Source of the DNA: Gordonia asplenii
Lineage (GTDB): Bacteria > Actinomycetota > Actinomycetes > Mycobacteriales > Mycobacteriaceae
NCBI RefSeq assembly: GCF_012933505.1
Contig: NZ_JABBNB010000002.1
Coordinates: 225,575-289,574 of the forward strand
Length of the DNA stretch: 64,000 nt
Direction: 5' to 3'
Under the pieces are notes generated by a model. That model did not search any database and was not told where the DNA came from. It saw only the letters and a list, made by a program, of their open reading frames with translations. Below, piece after piece: positions 9,834 through 19,073 of the stretch. A program made the position numbers and the translations under genes. Numbering within the stretch: the first letter of the stretch is position 1; every line of letters starts with the position of its first letter.

Positions 9834-10981
9834 TGCTCGCCGCCGACGCCCTGCTGACCATCGTGCTGACCTCGGTGGCGTGCACCGGCGCGGTCACCGC
9901 GGCGACCATGCTGACGTTGTGGCTCGCCCGCCGTCGAAGCCTGGCCGCCCGCTCGGCGATCGTGTTGGCCGGCGCCCTCGCCGCGGTGATCGCCTCGACC
10001 CTGGCGATCGCGGCCGAGATGTACCTGTCCGGCCACGACCTGGTGGTGCTGTGCTGGGTGATCGGCACGTCGGCCGCGCTGAGCATGATCGCCACCTGGG
10101 TGGTCACCGGACGTACGGTGACCGCGTCGGTGACCGAACTGATCGGCGCGACGCGGCGGGTCGGCGACGGCGACGTCGTCGACGCTAATCGAAGCTGGTG
10201 GCCGGAGTTCGACGCGGTGTCCGCCGAGTTGGCGACGACGTCGCAGCGCCTCGCCGAGGCGCGCGCCCAGGTCAATGAGCTCGACGCCGCGCGCAGGCAG
10301 TTCTTCGCCTGGATCTCGCACGACCTGCGCACTCCGCTGGCCGGGATGCGGGCGATGGCCGAGGCACTCGACGAGGGCACCGCACCCGATCCCGCGGCCT
10401 ACATCAGAACCATCCGAACCAAGGTCGACACGCTGGGGACGATGGTCGCCGACCTCTTCGAACTGTCCAAACTGGAGACCGGCACGCTGCGGATCGCTCC
10501 GGAGGTGGTCGTGCTGCTCGACCTCGTCAGCGACGCCGTCGCCGACGTCGCCACGCAGGCCGCCGCCCGCGGCATCCGCATCGAACGCGACGGCATCGAC
10601 GAACACCTGATCTGGGTCGATCCGCGCGAGTTGACCCGCGCGATCGGCAATCTGCTCAGCAACAGCCTGGCCCACGCACCCGACGACACCGTCGTGCTGA
10701 TCCGCGCCGACGTCCTGTCCGAACGGGAACTGATCCTGTCGGTCATCGACCAGGGGCCCGGTGTCACATCGGAGAATCTCGGCCGGATGTTCGACGTTGG
10801 GTGGCGCGCGGACGCGGCCCGCTCCGGCGACGACGACTCCGCACCCACCGGGGCGGGTCTGGGACTCGCGATCGTGCGGGGCATCGTCGAAGCCCACGGC
10901 GGGGCCGTCGGCGCTCGACACACCGACGCCGGTTTTCAGCTCGAGCTGATCCTGCCGACCGGACCGCCGCCGGCCAATTGA
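9833..10981 (+). CDS. Membrane sensor histidine kinase
   Basis: This 382-residue kinase partners the regulator immediately upstream. Three hydrophobic helices fill the first about 100 residues with almost no extracytoplasmic loop, so it may sense membrane or redox state rather than a soluble ligand. A HAMP-like linker follows, then the dimerisation box FFAWISHDLRTPLAGM with phospho-accepting His163, and the ATPase domain with NLLSNSLAHA, DQGPGV and GAGLGLAIVRGIVEAHGG. The start is ATG 9833, fused to the regulator stop. Its last 46 bases overlap the 3' end of the convergent tmk gene. Confidence 0.92.
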   Translation: MLAADALLTIVLTSVACTGAVTAATMLTLWLARRRSLAARSAIVLAGALAAVIASTLAIAAEMYLSGHDLVVLCWVIGTSAALSMIATWVVTGRTVTASVTELIGATRRVGDGDVVDANRSWWPEFDAVSAELATTSQRLAEARAQVNELDAARRQFFAWISHDLRTPLAGMRAMAEALDEGTAPDPAAYIRTIRTKVDTLGTMVADLFELSKLETGTLRIAPEVVVLLDLVSDAVADVATQAAARGIRIERDGIDEHLIWVDPRELTRAIGNLLSNSLAHAPDDTVVLIRADVLSERELILSVIDQGPGVTSENLGRMFDVGWRADAARSGDDDSAPTGAGLGLAIVRGIVEAHGGAVGARHTDAGFQLELILPTGPPPAN

Positions 10982-11607
10982 GCCGCCACGCGGTCGGGGT
11001 CTTCGGTGCCGTCGAGGACCGACCACGGCGAAAACCATTGCGCCGCAGCCAACTCTCGGTAGGCCGCGTCGACCCGCGACTGGAGGTCGTCGTCGCGTTC
11101 GTAGGCGTCCCGCGCACGCGATGCGTCGCCCTGCGCGCGGCGTACCGCCCGCTCGGCGGCTACCGACATCGGAACCCCGAGGAACACTTGGTGGTCCGGC
11201 ACCGGCAGCCCGAACCGCGTGAATTCGAGCTCGGCGACCCACCTCACCGCCTGCCCGTCGATCGACTCGCGCAGACGCGCCGCGCTGTAGGCGGCATTCG
11301 ACGCGACGTAGCGATCGAGGATCACGACGTCGTTCGACGCCACCGCCGCGCGGATCGCCGCGGCACCGTCGCGGCGGTCCAGGGCGAACAACGTCGCCAT
11401 CGCATACGCCGACGACGCGAGGTCGCCGTGTTCGCCGTGCAGCGCTTCGGCGGCGATGTCGGCGGTGACGGCGACGCCATAGCGCGGAAATGCGAAGGTC
11501 GCCACCGATAATCCGTGCGCCCGCCATCCCGCCACCAACGACGTCACCAATGTGTTCTTGCCCGCGCCGTCGAGGCCTTCCACCGCGATGAGTTCACCCA
11601 CGCCCAC
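10936..11607 (-). CDS. tmk: Thymidylate kinase
   Basis: A 223-residue kinase phosphorylating dTMP to dTDP for DNA synthesis. The P-loop reads EGLDGAGKNTLV, and the nucleoside site reads FPRYG, as in mycobacterial Tmk. The thymidylate kinase signature is VILDRYVASNAAYSAAR, and LID residues lie near RRAQGDASRARDAYE. Length agrees with the M. tuberculosis enzyme (214). GTG 11607 or GTG 11601 can start it; neither has a clear ribosome binding site. In M. tuberculosis tmk lies on the same strand between sahH and mtrA; here it is reversed and converges on a kinase gene with a 46-base overlap. Confidence 0.93.
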   Translation of the reverse strand: MGVGELIAVEGLDGAGKNTLVTSLVAGWRAHGLSVATFAFPRYGVAVTADIAAEALHGEHGDLASSAYAMATLFALDRRDGAAAIRAAVASNDVVILDRYVASNAAYSAARLRESIDGQAVRWVAELEFTRFGLPVPDHQVFLGVPMSVAAERAVRRAQGDASRARDAYERDDDLQSRVDAAYRELAAAQWFSPWSVLDGTEDPDRVAAQLAGGGPVGRISSS

Positions 11608-11633
11608 GATCGTAAAGTGGCATGCTCGGACCC

Positions 11634-12068
11634 ATGGCACTGCAGGTCCACCTCGTCCTCGAACCGCACGGCCCGGCGACCGCGATCATCCTCACCGACG
11701 ACCAGGTCGAACAACTCGGCGGCGGCAAACGTGCGGCCGTCCTGGTCACCGTCGACGGACGTCGAGTCCGGCTTCGCCTCGGAGTGATGGGCGGCATCAA
11801 CATGATCGGGCTGTCCAAAGCGGCCCGCGCCGATCTGGGCGTCGAGATCGGTGACGAGATCGACGCCACCATCGAACTCGACGCCGACGCCCGCACCGTC
11901 GAGGTGCCCGACGACCTCGCCGCGGCCTTGACGCAGTCGGGACTGCGGGAGACCTTCGACGCCAAGTCCTTCACCTACCGCAAAGAGGCTGCCCGTGGAG
12001 TCGCCGACGCGAAGCGCCCCGACACCCGGCAGCGTCGAATCGACAAGGTCGTAGCCGACCTGAGCTAG
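11634..12068 (+). CDS. DUF1905/YdeI-OmdA-type protein
   Basis: This 144-residue protein joins a DUF1905 beta-barrel domain (about 1-85, with GVMGGINMIGLSKAARADLG and GDEIDATIELDADAR) to the short YdeI/OmdA tail (about 95-140, FDAKSFTYRKEAARGV, then KRPDTRQRRIDKVV). YdeI/OmdA proteins protect against bacteriocins or envelope stress in some bacteria, but no activity is established for the family in actinobacteria. ATG 11634 is chosen since it starts the conserved barrel; ATG 11622 is possible. It is divergent from tmk with only 26 bases between starts, so their promoters must overlap the coding ends. Confidence 0.75.
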   Translation: MALQVHLVLEPHGPATAIILTDDQVEQLGGGKRAAVLVTVDGRRVRLRLGVMGGINMIGLSKAARADLGVEIGDEIDATIELDADARTVEVPDDLAAALTQSGLRETFDAKSFTYRKEAARGVADAKRPDTRQRRIDKVVADLS

Positions 12069-12117
12069 GTCCGACACAGCACGGCCAACCGTGTTGCCGA
12101 GGCTGCGCCCGCCAGCT

Positions 12118-12355
12118 CCCCGAGTGCCGAAGCGTGGCGACAACCTCGCTCCCCGAGTGCCGAAGCGTGGCGACAACCTCGCTCCTCGAGTGCCGAAGCG
12201 TGGCGACAACCTCGCTCCTCGAGTGCCGAAGCGTGGCGACAACCTCGCTCCCCGAGTGCCGAAGCGTGGCGACAACCTCGCTCCCCGAGTGCCGAAGCGA
12301 GGCACGAGCTTCGGTGTAACGAGGGGTCTGGTGAGCCGAAAAACCAAGCCGACCA
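12118..12355. repeat. 33-bp tandem repeat and second dispersed repeat family, copy 1
   Basis: Five full copies of a 33-base unit begin at 12118, 12151, 12184, 12217 and 12250, with a partial sixth at 12283-12300. The unit starts CCCCGAGTGCCGAAGCGTGG; copies differ only by a CCTC or CCCC start. The array runs into GAGGCACGAGCTTCGGTGTA and GGTGAGCCGAAAAACC, also found near 30797-30900. From 12370 to 12425 there is a GATTTCGACTCGG...CTCAACCAGC fragment of the first repeat family. The period is a multiple of three, so open frames cross the array, but these look like chance products. The whole region 12069-12545 has no convincing gene before mtrA. Confidence 0.9.
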
Positions 12356-12529
12356 CCGCCGCTGGCGCGCGAAATCGGTTGCGTCACCATGATTTCGACT
12401 CGGCTAGTTCCTGGCTCAACCAGCACCCCGAAGCCACCACCACCACCGGCGACCCGAACCCGCCCACCTGTGAATGAAACGACACAATTCGCTCGCGCGG
12501 CGTGCCGTGCGGACAAGGAGGTCACGACA

Positions 12530-12574
12530 GTGTCACCATATGGTTATGAAGCCACGCATCCTGGTCGTCGATGA
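12530..12574 (+). other. Possible 14-codon leader peptide overlapping the mtrA start
   Basis: The best Shine-Dalgarno in this region (AAGGAGG, 12515-12521) sits 8 bases before GTG 12530, not before mtrA. That GTG opens a 14-codon frame ([14 protein letters not shown]) ending at TGA 12572-12574, which overlaps the mtrA start in another frame. Translation of it could feed ribosomes to mtrA at ATG 12540 or 12546. It may also be only a chance frame, with the Shine-Dalgarno acting on ATG 12540 at an unusually long distance. Confidence 0.3.
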
Positions 12575-13223
12575 CGACGCCGCGCTCGCGGAGATGTTGA
12601 CAATTGTGTTGCGCGGTGAGGGATTTGAGCCATTCGTCGTCGGTGATGGCACCCAGGCCCTCACCGCGGTACGCGAGATCCGTCCCGATCTGGTGTTGCT
12701 CGACCTCATGCTGCCGGGCATGAACGGCATCGACGTGTGTCGCGTGCTGCGGGCGGATTCCGGTGTGCCGATCGTGATGTTGACCGCGAAATCAGACACC
12801 GTCGACGTGGTTCTCGGTCTCGAATCGGGCGCCGACGACTACATGGTCAAACCGTTCAAGCCGAAGGAACTGGTCGCCCGCGTGCGCGCCCGCTTGCGGC
12901 GGACCGACGACGAGCCGGCCGAAATGCTGTCGATCGGACCCGTCGAGATCGACGTGCCGGCGCACAAGGTGACCCGCGACGGTGTGCCGATCTCGCTGAC
13001 GCCGCTCGAATTCGATCTCCTCGTCGCGCTCGCCCGCAAGCCGCGCCAGGTCTTCACCCGCGACGTCCTGCTGGAGCAGGTGTGGGGATACCGCCATCCG
13101 GCCGACACCCGGTTGGTCAACGTCCACGTTCAGCGATTGCGCGCGAAAGTGGAGACCGACCCGGAGAATCCCGAAGTCGTGCTCACGGTGAGAGGGGTCG
13201 GCTACAAAGCCGGACCGCCGTGA
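12546..13223 (+). CDS. mtrA: Response regulator MtrA
   Basis: This 225-residue protein is the essential actinobacterial response regulator that couples cell division, wall turnover and replication timing. Receiver domain: acidic pair in [13 protein letters not shown], phospho-acceptor Asp53 in [13 protein letters not shown], Lys in [14 protein letters not shown]-binding domain: [48 protein letters not shown] and the ending [11 protein letters not shown]. The middle and C-terminal parts match M. tuberculosis MtrA almost throughout. ATG 12546 or in-frame ATG 12540 can serve as start. The stop overlaps the GTG of mtrB (GTGA). Confidence 0.97.
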   Translation: MKPRILVVDDDAALAEMLTIVLRGEGFEPFVVGDGTQALTAVREIRPDLVLLDLMLPGMNGIDVCRVLRADSGVPIVMLTAKSDTVDVVLGLESGADDYMVKPFKPKELVARVRARLRRTDDEPAEMLSIGPVEIDVPAHKVTRDGVPISLTPLEFDLLVALARKPRQVFTRDVLLEQVWGYRHPADTRLVNVHVQRLRAKVETDPENPEVVLTVRGVGYKAGPP

Positions 13224-14869
13224 TCTCTCGCCCCCGATTCGGGCCGCGACGCCGCGTCAACTCCCCTCTGGGCCGCATCACTCGTGCGGCCGGGCGGGTA
13301 GGGCGCGGCTTCGGCCATGTGTGGCGCCGATCGCTGCAGTTGCGCGTCGTCGTCTCGACACTTCTGTTGTCCTTCGTGGTCATTCTGATTCTCGGATTCG
13401 TGTTGATCTCGCAGATCACCGACCGGCTGCTCGACGCCAAGCTCACCGCGGCGACCGAGGAGATCGATCGTGCGCGGGTCGTCGTCGAACGAGATCTCAC
13501 GACGTCGGATGCCAGCACGTCGGTGCAGGCACGGCTGCGTCAGACCAGAGCACTGCTGACCGAGCGCGACGATTCGCAGAGCGCCGGTGCGGTCGGCGCC
13601 TTCGACACGGTCCTGCTGTTGCCGCGGGGGAGTGGCAACGCCGACTCCGGCGTCGGCCCGACGTCGGAGATCCCGGCCACGCTGCGCACGATGGTGCAGG
13701 GCGGGCAGGTCGCCTACCAGTATTCGACGGTCGCCACTGACGGCGGCGGATCGATCTCGGCGCTGGTCATCGGCACACCCACCAATTCGGCGGTGTCCGG
13801 GCTGGAGCTCTACCTGGTGTTTCCGCTGACCAACGAGGCCAACACGGTCGCGCTGGTGCGCGGGACCCTGCTGACCGGCGGCATCGTGCTGTTGGGTTTG
13901 CTCGCCGCCATCGCCTGGCTGGTGTCGAGGCAGGTGGTGCTGCCGGTTCGGTCGGCCTCGCGGATCGCGGTGCGTTTCGCCGACGGCCGCCTCAAAGAGC
14001 GAATGCCGGTGCGCGGCGAAGACGACATGGCCCGCCTGGCCATGTCCTTCAACGACATGGCCGAGAGCCTGTCGAAACAGATCACTCATCTCGAAGAGTT
14101 CGGCGGATTGCAACGGCAGTTCACCTCCGACGTCAGCCACGAGCTGCGGACGCCACTGACCACGGTCCGGATGGCCGCCGACGTACTGTACGAGTCTCGT
14201 GACGACCTCGACCCGGTGCTCAAACGCTCGGTCGAACTGCTCAGCAAGGAAATCGACCGATTCGAGACGCTGCTGACCGAACTGCTGGAGATCTCCCGCC
14301 ACGACGCCGGCATGGCCGAGCTCGCGTCCGAACGCATGGATATGCGCATCCCGATCGACCTCGCCGTCGCGACCGTCAACCATCTCGCCTCCGAATCGGG
14401 CACCGAGTTGGTACTCGACCTGCCGCGTGATCCGGTGATCGCCGAGATCGACCCGCGGCGTATCGAACGTGTCCTGCGCAATCTGCTGGCCAACGCGATC
14501 GACCACGGCGAACACAAGCCGGTGACGCTGACGATGCGCTCCGACGGCGACGCGGTGGCGGTGACCGTCCGCGACCTCGGTATCGGGTTGCGTCCCGGCG
14601 AGGAGCGGCTCGTCTTCAACCGGTTCTGGCGGTCGGATCCGTCGCGGTTCCGGCGTTCGGGCGGCACTGGGTTGGGCCTGGCGATCAGCGTCGAAGACGC
14701 GCGGCTGCATCAGGGGAGACTGGAGGCCTGGGGTGAGCCCGGCAAGGGCGCCAACTTCCGGCTCACGTTGCCGCTGGTGCGCGGGCACAAGGTGCTGGGG
14801 TCGCCGTTGCCGCTCAAACCGACGTCGGCGCGTAGTGGTCGTACGGCATCCTCGGGAGGCGGCAAATGA
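13220..14869 (+). CDS. mtrB: Sensor histidine kinase MtrB
   Basis: This 549-residue kinase is the partner of MtrA. A basic N-terminal tail precedes TM1 (about 43-65). An extracytoplasmic sensor region of about 150 residues is followed by TM2 ([20 protein letters not shown]). Then come HAMP ([20 protein letters not shown]), the His box [18 protein letters not shown] with His307, and the ATPase motifs [19 protein letters not shown] and [19 protein letters not shown]. The length is close to the M. tuberculosis protein (567). It overlaps mtrA upstream and lpqB downstream by 4 bases, giving a tightly coupled three-gene operon. Confidence 0.97.
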   Translation: MISRPRFGPRRRVNSPLGRITRAAGRVGRGFGHVWRRSLQLRVVVSTLLLSFVVILILGFVLISQITDRLLDAKLTAATEEIDRARVVVERDLTTSDASTSVQARLRQTRALLTERDDSQSAGAVGAFDTVLLLPRGSGNADSGVGPTSEIPATLRTMVQGGQVAYQYSTVATDGGGSISALVIGTPTNSAVSGLELYLVFPLTNEANTVALVRGTLLTGGIVLLGLLAAIAWLVSRQVVLPVRSASRIAVRFADGRLKERMPVRGEDDMARLAMSFNDMAESLSKQITHLEEFGGLQRQFTSDVSHELRTPLTTVRMAADVLYESRDDLDPVLKRSVELLSKEIDRFETLLTELLEISRHDAGMAELASERMDMRIPIDLAVATVNHLASESGTELVLDLPRDPVIAEIDPRRIERVLRNLLANAIDHGEHKPVTLTMRSDGDAVAVTVRDLGIGLRPGEERLVFNRFWRSDPSRFRRSGGTGLGLAISVEDARLHQGRLEAWGEPGKGANFRLTLPLVRGHKVLGSPLPLKPTSARSGRTASSGGGK

Positions 14870-16611
14870 GGACCCGGCTGCTCGTCGTCGTGTTGGCCGC
14901 GGTGTGTGCGTTGGCCGGATGTGCTTCCATCCCGACCGATTCCGCGCCGCAACCGGTACAGCCGTTCAACCGTCAGGTGGCTACGAGCGCGTTGCCGACG
15001 CCGCAGAACGACATGGATCCCGACGCCTTGGTGCGCGCGTTCCTGCGGGCGTCGGCTGATCCGCGCGACGCGCACGCGTCGGCGCGGGCCTTCCTCACCT
15101 CGACGGCGTCCACCCAATGGGACGATCGCGGCGACACAGTGGTGCTCGACGACGCGTCGTTGCTGGTCGACGACCGCACCGACACCTCGGTGCGGATGCG
15201 CCTGATCGCCGATAACAGCGGCACGCTCAAGGTCAACGGGCAACTGCTCCCGGCCAACGGCCGCATCGAAGCGACGATGACGTTGAAGCGCACGTCGGAC
15301 GGATGGCGTATCGACGGGGCGTTGCCGTCGGGTGTGATGCTCGACCGCAGACAGTTCGAGTCCTCCTACCGCCTCGCGATGCTGTACTTCCCGTCCGTCG
15401 CAGCGACCAACAGCGCGGGTGCCGTGACGCTGACCGCCGATCCGCGGTGGTTCTATCTGGGCAATTACACTCCGACCGACGTCCTCACCCGGCTCATCGC
15501 GGGGCCGACGCCGGAATTGGCCGGTGCGGTGCAGAACTCGTTCCCCAGCGACGCGCGGCTGAACGGGAAGGTGCGCAGCGTCCGCGGGGAGGGCGTGACA
15601 GCCGACTTCAGCGGGCTCGCCGGACTCACCGCCGCGCAACGGAATCTTCTCGCCGCGCAAGTGATCTGGACGTTCAACGACGCCGACGTCGCCGGGCCGT
15701 ACACGCTGACCGCCGATGGTGCGCCACTGCTCCCGGGGCATGCGCCGCAGTGGCGAATCAGCGACGTGGAGTCATCGAATCCCAGTGCGGTGCAACACAC
15801 TTCGGTCGGATTGAACATACTGCGAGGTGGTTCGCTGCTCGCGGTCACCGACGGTGGTGCGACGCCGGTCGCGGGCCCGCTGGGCACCGACACCAGGTTG
15901 GTGGGGGCCGCGATCTCGGCTGACGGAACGAGGGTCGTCGCGGTGCAGCGATCGGCCGACACTCCCGCGCTGACGTTGGTGGCGGGCACCTACGGCGGCG
16001 CGGTGAGTCCGATCACCAGCGGCACGGTGATTTCGCGGCCCAGCTTCGCTGCGAACAATCGCACGATATGGGCCGTCGTGGACGGCAAACCCACCCAGTG
16101 GGTACTCGCCGACGGCGGCGCAGCGCGGGTGACGGTGGCCGATTCGTCGGCGATCGGGGTGGTGGCACGTGGCCCGATCATGCAGTTGAAGGTGTCTCCC
16201 GACGGCTCGCGGGCCGCGATGCTCGTCGCCGGGCAGTTGTTGTTCGCCTCCATCGTCACGCACTCGGACGGCAGCATCGCGCTGTCCTCGCCCCGGATCG
16301 CGGCCTACAACTTGGGCAATAATGCCACCGGAATAGCTTGGGCCACACCGACAACGCTGATGATCGTGCGCGACAGCCCGGAGGCGCCGGTCGCGCAGAT
16401 CTCGATCAGCGGCCTGCCGGCCGTAGGTTTGCTCAGTGGCAACCTCACACCGCCGTTGCGGTCCGTCGCTGCGAACGCGACCACCGTCTACGTGGCCGAC
16501 GCACGCGGCGTGCTGCGACTGGGCAGTACCAACGGCCAGCCCGACCGGTCGTGGACCGAGGTGGTCTCGGCGATGACGCCCGACGCCCTGCCGGTGCTGC
16601 CCACGCCTTAA
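14866..16611 (+). CDS. lpqB: Lipoprotein LpqB, MtrB accessory factor
   Basis: This 581-residue lipoprotein has a signal peptide and lipobox LAGCAS (Cys19). An N-terminal GerMN-like region (about 195-290, with [20 protein letters not shown] and [23 protein letters not shown]) precedes a beta-propeller region (about 310-560). LpqB is known to bind the external part of MtrB and modulate MtrA phosphorylation. Size matches Rv3244c (583). ATG 14866 overlaps the mtrB stop (ATGA). In M. tuberculosis Rv3243c follows; here the gene is absent and repeats occupy the space before reversed comF. Confidence 0.96.
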   Translation: MRTRLLVVVLAAVCALAGCASIPTDSAPQPVQPFNRQVATSALPTPQNDMDPDALVRAFLRASADPRDAHASARAFLTSTASTQWDDRGDTVVLDDASLLVDDRTDTSVRMRLIADNSGTLKVNGQLLPANGRIEATMTLKRTSDGWRIDGALPSGVMLDRRQFESSYRLAMLYFPSVAATNSAGAVTLTADPRWFYLGNYTPTDVLTRLIAGPTPELAGAVQNSFPSDARLNGKVRSVRGEGVTADFSGLAGLTAAQRNLLAAQVIWTFNDADVAGPYTLTADGAPLLPGHAPQWRISDVESSNPSAVQHTSVGLNILRGGSLLAVTDGGATPVAGPLGTDTRLVGAAISADGTRVVAVQRSADTPALTLVAGTYGGAVSPITSGTVISRPSFAANNRTIWAVVDGKPTQWVLADGGAARVTVADSSAIGVVARGPIMQLKVSPDGSRAAMLVAGQLLFASIVTHSDGSIALSSPRIAAYNLGNNATGIAWATPTTLMIVRDSPEAPVAQISISGLPAVGLLSGNLTPPLRSVAANATTVYVADARGVLRLGSTNGQPDRSWTEVVSAMTPDALPVLPTP

Positions 16612-17290
16612 CCTGCTGGTTGAGCGGGGCCCGACGAGCGCGGCGAGACGCGCCTGCCCCTGCTGGTTGAGCCGGGTCCGACGAGCGCAGCGAGACGCGC
16701 CTGCCCGCTGCTGGTTGAGCGGGGCGCGACGAGCGCGGCGAGACGCGCCTGCCCCCTGCTGGTTGAGCGGGGCCCGACGAGCGCGGCGAGACGCGCCCGT
16801 GTCGAAACCACGGTGACATGAGTTACCAACTGTCGCTACGCATTTGGTGCGCTGATATCCCCGACTTACCTGGTTTCGACACGGGCCTGCGCTAGCGCTT
16901 CGGCCCGGCTCAACCGGCGGGTGGACGGTCTGCGCTCACGCTACGGCCTCAGCTCAACCAGCGAACGGCGGCGAGCGAGGCGAAGCCGATCCCGCTGGTT
17001 GAGCGAGGCGAAGTCCATCCCGCGCGGCGAGCGAGGCGAAGCCGATCCCGCTGGTTGAGCGAGGCGAAGCCGAGTCGAAACCCTCGCGAGGCGAGTTCTC
17101 AACTGCTTCAAGGTGTTCGGTGCGTTGCCAGCGTCGACTCACGTGGTTTCGACACGGGCCTGCGCTTGCGCTTCGGCCCGGCTCAACCGGCGGGTGGACG
17201 GCCTTCGCTTGCGCTTCGGCCCGGCGAAACCAGCGAGTTAATGCTGCGCGCTAGCTGCTTCGGCCCGGCTAGCCACCAGCGGAGACGACA
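16612..17290. repeat. Dispersed composite repeat cluster, copy 3
   Basis: The largest cluster lies between convergent lpqB and comF. Four tandem forward arms (CTGCTGGTTGAGCGGGGCCC, then GACGAGCGCGGCGAGACGCG) occupy 16614-16800 and end in GTGTCGAAACC. A centre with GAGTTACCAACTGTCGCTAC and TTTGGTGCGCTGATATC follows, then the inverted arm GGTTTCGACACGGGCCTGCG and CGGCTCAACCGGCGG. From about 16990 a second unit has GCTGGTTGAGCGAGGCGAAG arms, a related centre (TTCTCAACTGCTTCAAGGTG) and a near-identical right arm at 17149-17190. There is no transposase or plausible gene. Confidence 0.88.
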
Positions 17291-17307
17291 AACCGCTCAG
17301 CACGACC

Positions 17308-17991
17308 TCACGCTCCCGCGATCACGACGACGCTGTGTACGCGAAGCCCTTGTGCGCCAAGCACTCTGACCGACTCGGCCGCGGTCGCGCCGGTGGTGAG
17401 GACGTCGTCGATCAGGACGAATCCGTCGGTGCCGGCGTCGGGTCGGCGCAGGCCGGCGGGCAGCGAGCGGCACACGATGGCCCCGGACATGTTCGACGCG
17501 CGATGGCGCGCGTCGAGGCCCATCGAATCGCGGACGGAGCCGACGGTGTGCAGCAGCGGGGTGACCCGGACGCCCGCTCCCAATTCGGTCGCCGCCGCGG
17601 CGGCGAAGGCGGTCACGGTGTCGCCGCCCCGACGTCGCGCCGAGAGCGCGCGCGTCGGTGCGGGAATCAGGTGCAACCGATCGACGTCGGGCAATTCCGA
17701 CCAGGCGGCGAGTGTCCGCAGGGCGCCGGCGAGCGCCGCGCCGAGGGGTTCGGCCAGGTCGCGTCGGCGATGTTCCTTCATGGCCAGCACCGACGTCGCG
17801 TAGGGGGCTCGGTAGCGGCCCAGCGCCCACGTAGCAACGCCGACGTCGACTCGCGGCGACAGTTCGACCGGGGCGTCGGACATCCGGCTGCGGCAACGCC
17901 GGCACCAACGGGTACCGGCGACGCCGCAGCCGCCGCATTCCACGGGCAAGATCAGGTCGGCGAGCGCCGAGAACATCCCCGCCTTGTCCAT
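17308..17991 (-). CDS. comF: ComF family phosphoribosyltransferase-like protein
   Basis: A 227-residue ComF/GntX-type protein. The N-terminal zinc-binding segment is CGGCGVAGTRWCRRCRSRM (four Cys plus basic residues). The C-terminal part is a type I phosphoribosyltransferase domain with the PRPP loop FVLIDDVLTTGATAAESVRV. Members take part in DNA uptake in competent bacteria, but the role in actinobacteria is not settled. ATG 17991 is chosen because it gives the usual N terminus (MDKAGMFSALADLILPVECG). The M. tuberculosis homologue (Rv3242c) lies between Rv3243c and hpf on the same strand; here it is inverted relative to lpqB and hpf. Confidence 0.85.
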   Translation of the reverse strand: MDKAGMFSALADLILPVECGGCGVAGTRWCRRCRSRMSDAPVELSPRVDVGVATWALGRYRAPYATSVLAMKEHRRRDLAEPLGAALAGALRTLAAWSELPDVDRLHLIPAPTRALSARRRGGDTVTAFAAAAATELGAGVRVTPLLHTVGSVRDSMGLDARHRASNMSGAIVCRSLPAGLRRPDAGTDGFVLIDDVLTTGATAAESVRVLGAQGLRVHSVVVIAGA

Positions 17992-18149
17992 GACAGAAGA
18001 TTCTGCGCCGCGTGCGTGCGTCGTGCGAACATACTCGGCAAACACAGTTGCGACATTGGTGGTCGGAAACGTGGCCGGAACGCAAACTTCCGGCTACGGT
18101 CGAAGACAACGCATCGAACCCGATGTTTGCGTGTGCTCCCCAGGAGGTG

Positions 18150-18290
18150 ATGCCGCTGCAACTGAGTACCAGCCGTCGGCTGGTGCGCTTACGGGTCCAG
18201 TCCTGCGCTAGGCGTGAAAGATGTTGTGCTGCACACTCTTTCAATACTCACGAATCCGCGTTGAGGGCGCAGAATTCTACTGGACGGTGA
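18150..18290 (+). other. Possible 46-codon leader ORF upstream of hpf
   Basis: ATG 18150 opens a 46-codon basic, Cys-containing frame (MPLQLSTSRRLVRLRVQSCA, later RERCCAAH) ending 17 bases before hpf. AGGAGG lies upstream but only 2 bases from ATG, which weakens the case. A perfect hairpin (ACCAGCC-GTC-GGCTGGT, 18168-18184) lies inside it. The remainder of 17992-18307 is the divergent comF/hpf promoter region, with no other gene seen. It may be a regulatory leader peptide or chance. Confidence 0.25.
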
Positions 18291-18307
18291 AACAAGGAGG
18301 AGAGTGA

Positions 18308-19060
18308 ATGTCGACAGTCATCCACCGCAAGGGTCACCGCGAATCCAAGGTCGCAGAACCGCGTCCCAATGAAGCGGAGGTGGTAGCGAATGCCTTTGTC
18401 CGGCCGCCGGGATTGGTGGAATCCGAAGATCCAGCACAACCGGACGCGAAGGTCACGTTCAACGGTCGCAACGTCGAGATACCCGAGCATTACCGAATCC
18501 ACGTCAGCGACAAGCTCGCCAGGCTTGAACGCTACGACTCCAAAATTTCCCGATTCGACGTCGTGCTGTACCACGAACGCAACCCCCGTCAGGCCAAAGC
18601 ATCACAGCAGGTGGAGATCACCGTCACCGGCAAGGGGCCGGTGGTTCGCGCCCAAGCGTGCGGTGAGAATTTCTACTCGTCACTCGAGGCCGCCCTGGAT
18701 AAGGTCGATGCACGCCTGCGCAGGGTGAAGACGCGCCGCGAAGTCCACTACGGAAACAGAACGCCCAAGTCGGTCGCCGAGGCCACCGGTACGCTGCCCG
18801 ACGATCTCACGGCGCTGGCCGCCACAAACGGCAATGCAGCCGTCCAGACCGAGTGGGACGACGGCGTGACCGAACACACACCCGGCCAGGTGGTCCGGAT
18901 CAAGGAGCATCCGGACACGCCGATGACCGTCGATGACGCGCTCTACGAGATGGAACTCGTCGGACACGACTTCTTCCTGTTCCACGACAAGGAGACCGAC
19001 AAGCCGTCGGTGGTCTACCGACGTCACGCCTTCGACTACGGGTTGATCCGGCTGTCGTAG
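18308..19060 (+). CDS. hpf: Long ribosome hibernation promoting factor
   Basis: A 250-residue long-form HPF, which binds the 30S decoding centre in stationary phase and pairs 70S ribosomes into 100S dimers. The S30AE domain spans about residues 50-150 (VTFNGRNVEIPEHYRIHVSD, FYSSLEAALDKVDARLRRVK). After a variable linker, the C-terminal dimerisation domain spans about 195-250 (VVRIKEHPDTPMTVDDALYE, VVYRRHAFDYGLIRLS). An N-terminal extension of about 48 residues precedes the core, as in related actinobacteria. ATG 18308 has AAGGAGGAGAG. It lies directly before secA in the conserved order, with a small reversed HTH gene inserted. Confidence 0.93.
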   Translation: MSTVIHRKGHRESKVAEPRPNEAEVVANAFVRPPGLVESEDPAQPDAKVTFNGRNVEIPEHYRIHVSDKLARLERYDSKISRFDVVLYHERNPRQAKASQQVEITVTGKGPVVRAQACGENFYSSLEAALDKVDARLRRVKTRREVHYGNRTPKSVAEATGTLPDDLTALAATNGNAAVQTEWDDGVTEHTPGQVVRIKEHPDTPMTVDDALYEMELVGHDFFLFHDKETDKPSVVYRRHAFDYGLIRLS

Positions 19061-19073
19061 CTTCCCTCAGCTG

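Noticed and set aside
9776..11527. Long minus-strand frame across the sensor kinase and tmk
   Set aside because: Shadow frame with Arg-rich low-complexity protein; real genes explain both strands.
12118..12300. CRISPR array
   Set aside because: The units are contiguous tandem copies with no unique spacers and no cas genes nearby.
12091..12477. Open frame with six LAPRVPKRGDN repeats
   Set aside because: It is the translation of the 33-base tandem array, with no ribosome site, and the reverse strand is equally open.
16445..16829. Open frames over the repeat cluster ([14 protein letters not shown] peptides)
   Set aside because: They translate the dispersed repeat; similar peptides appear at each repeat cluster.
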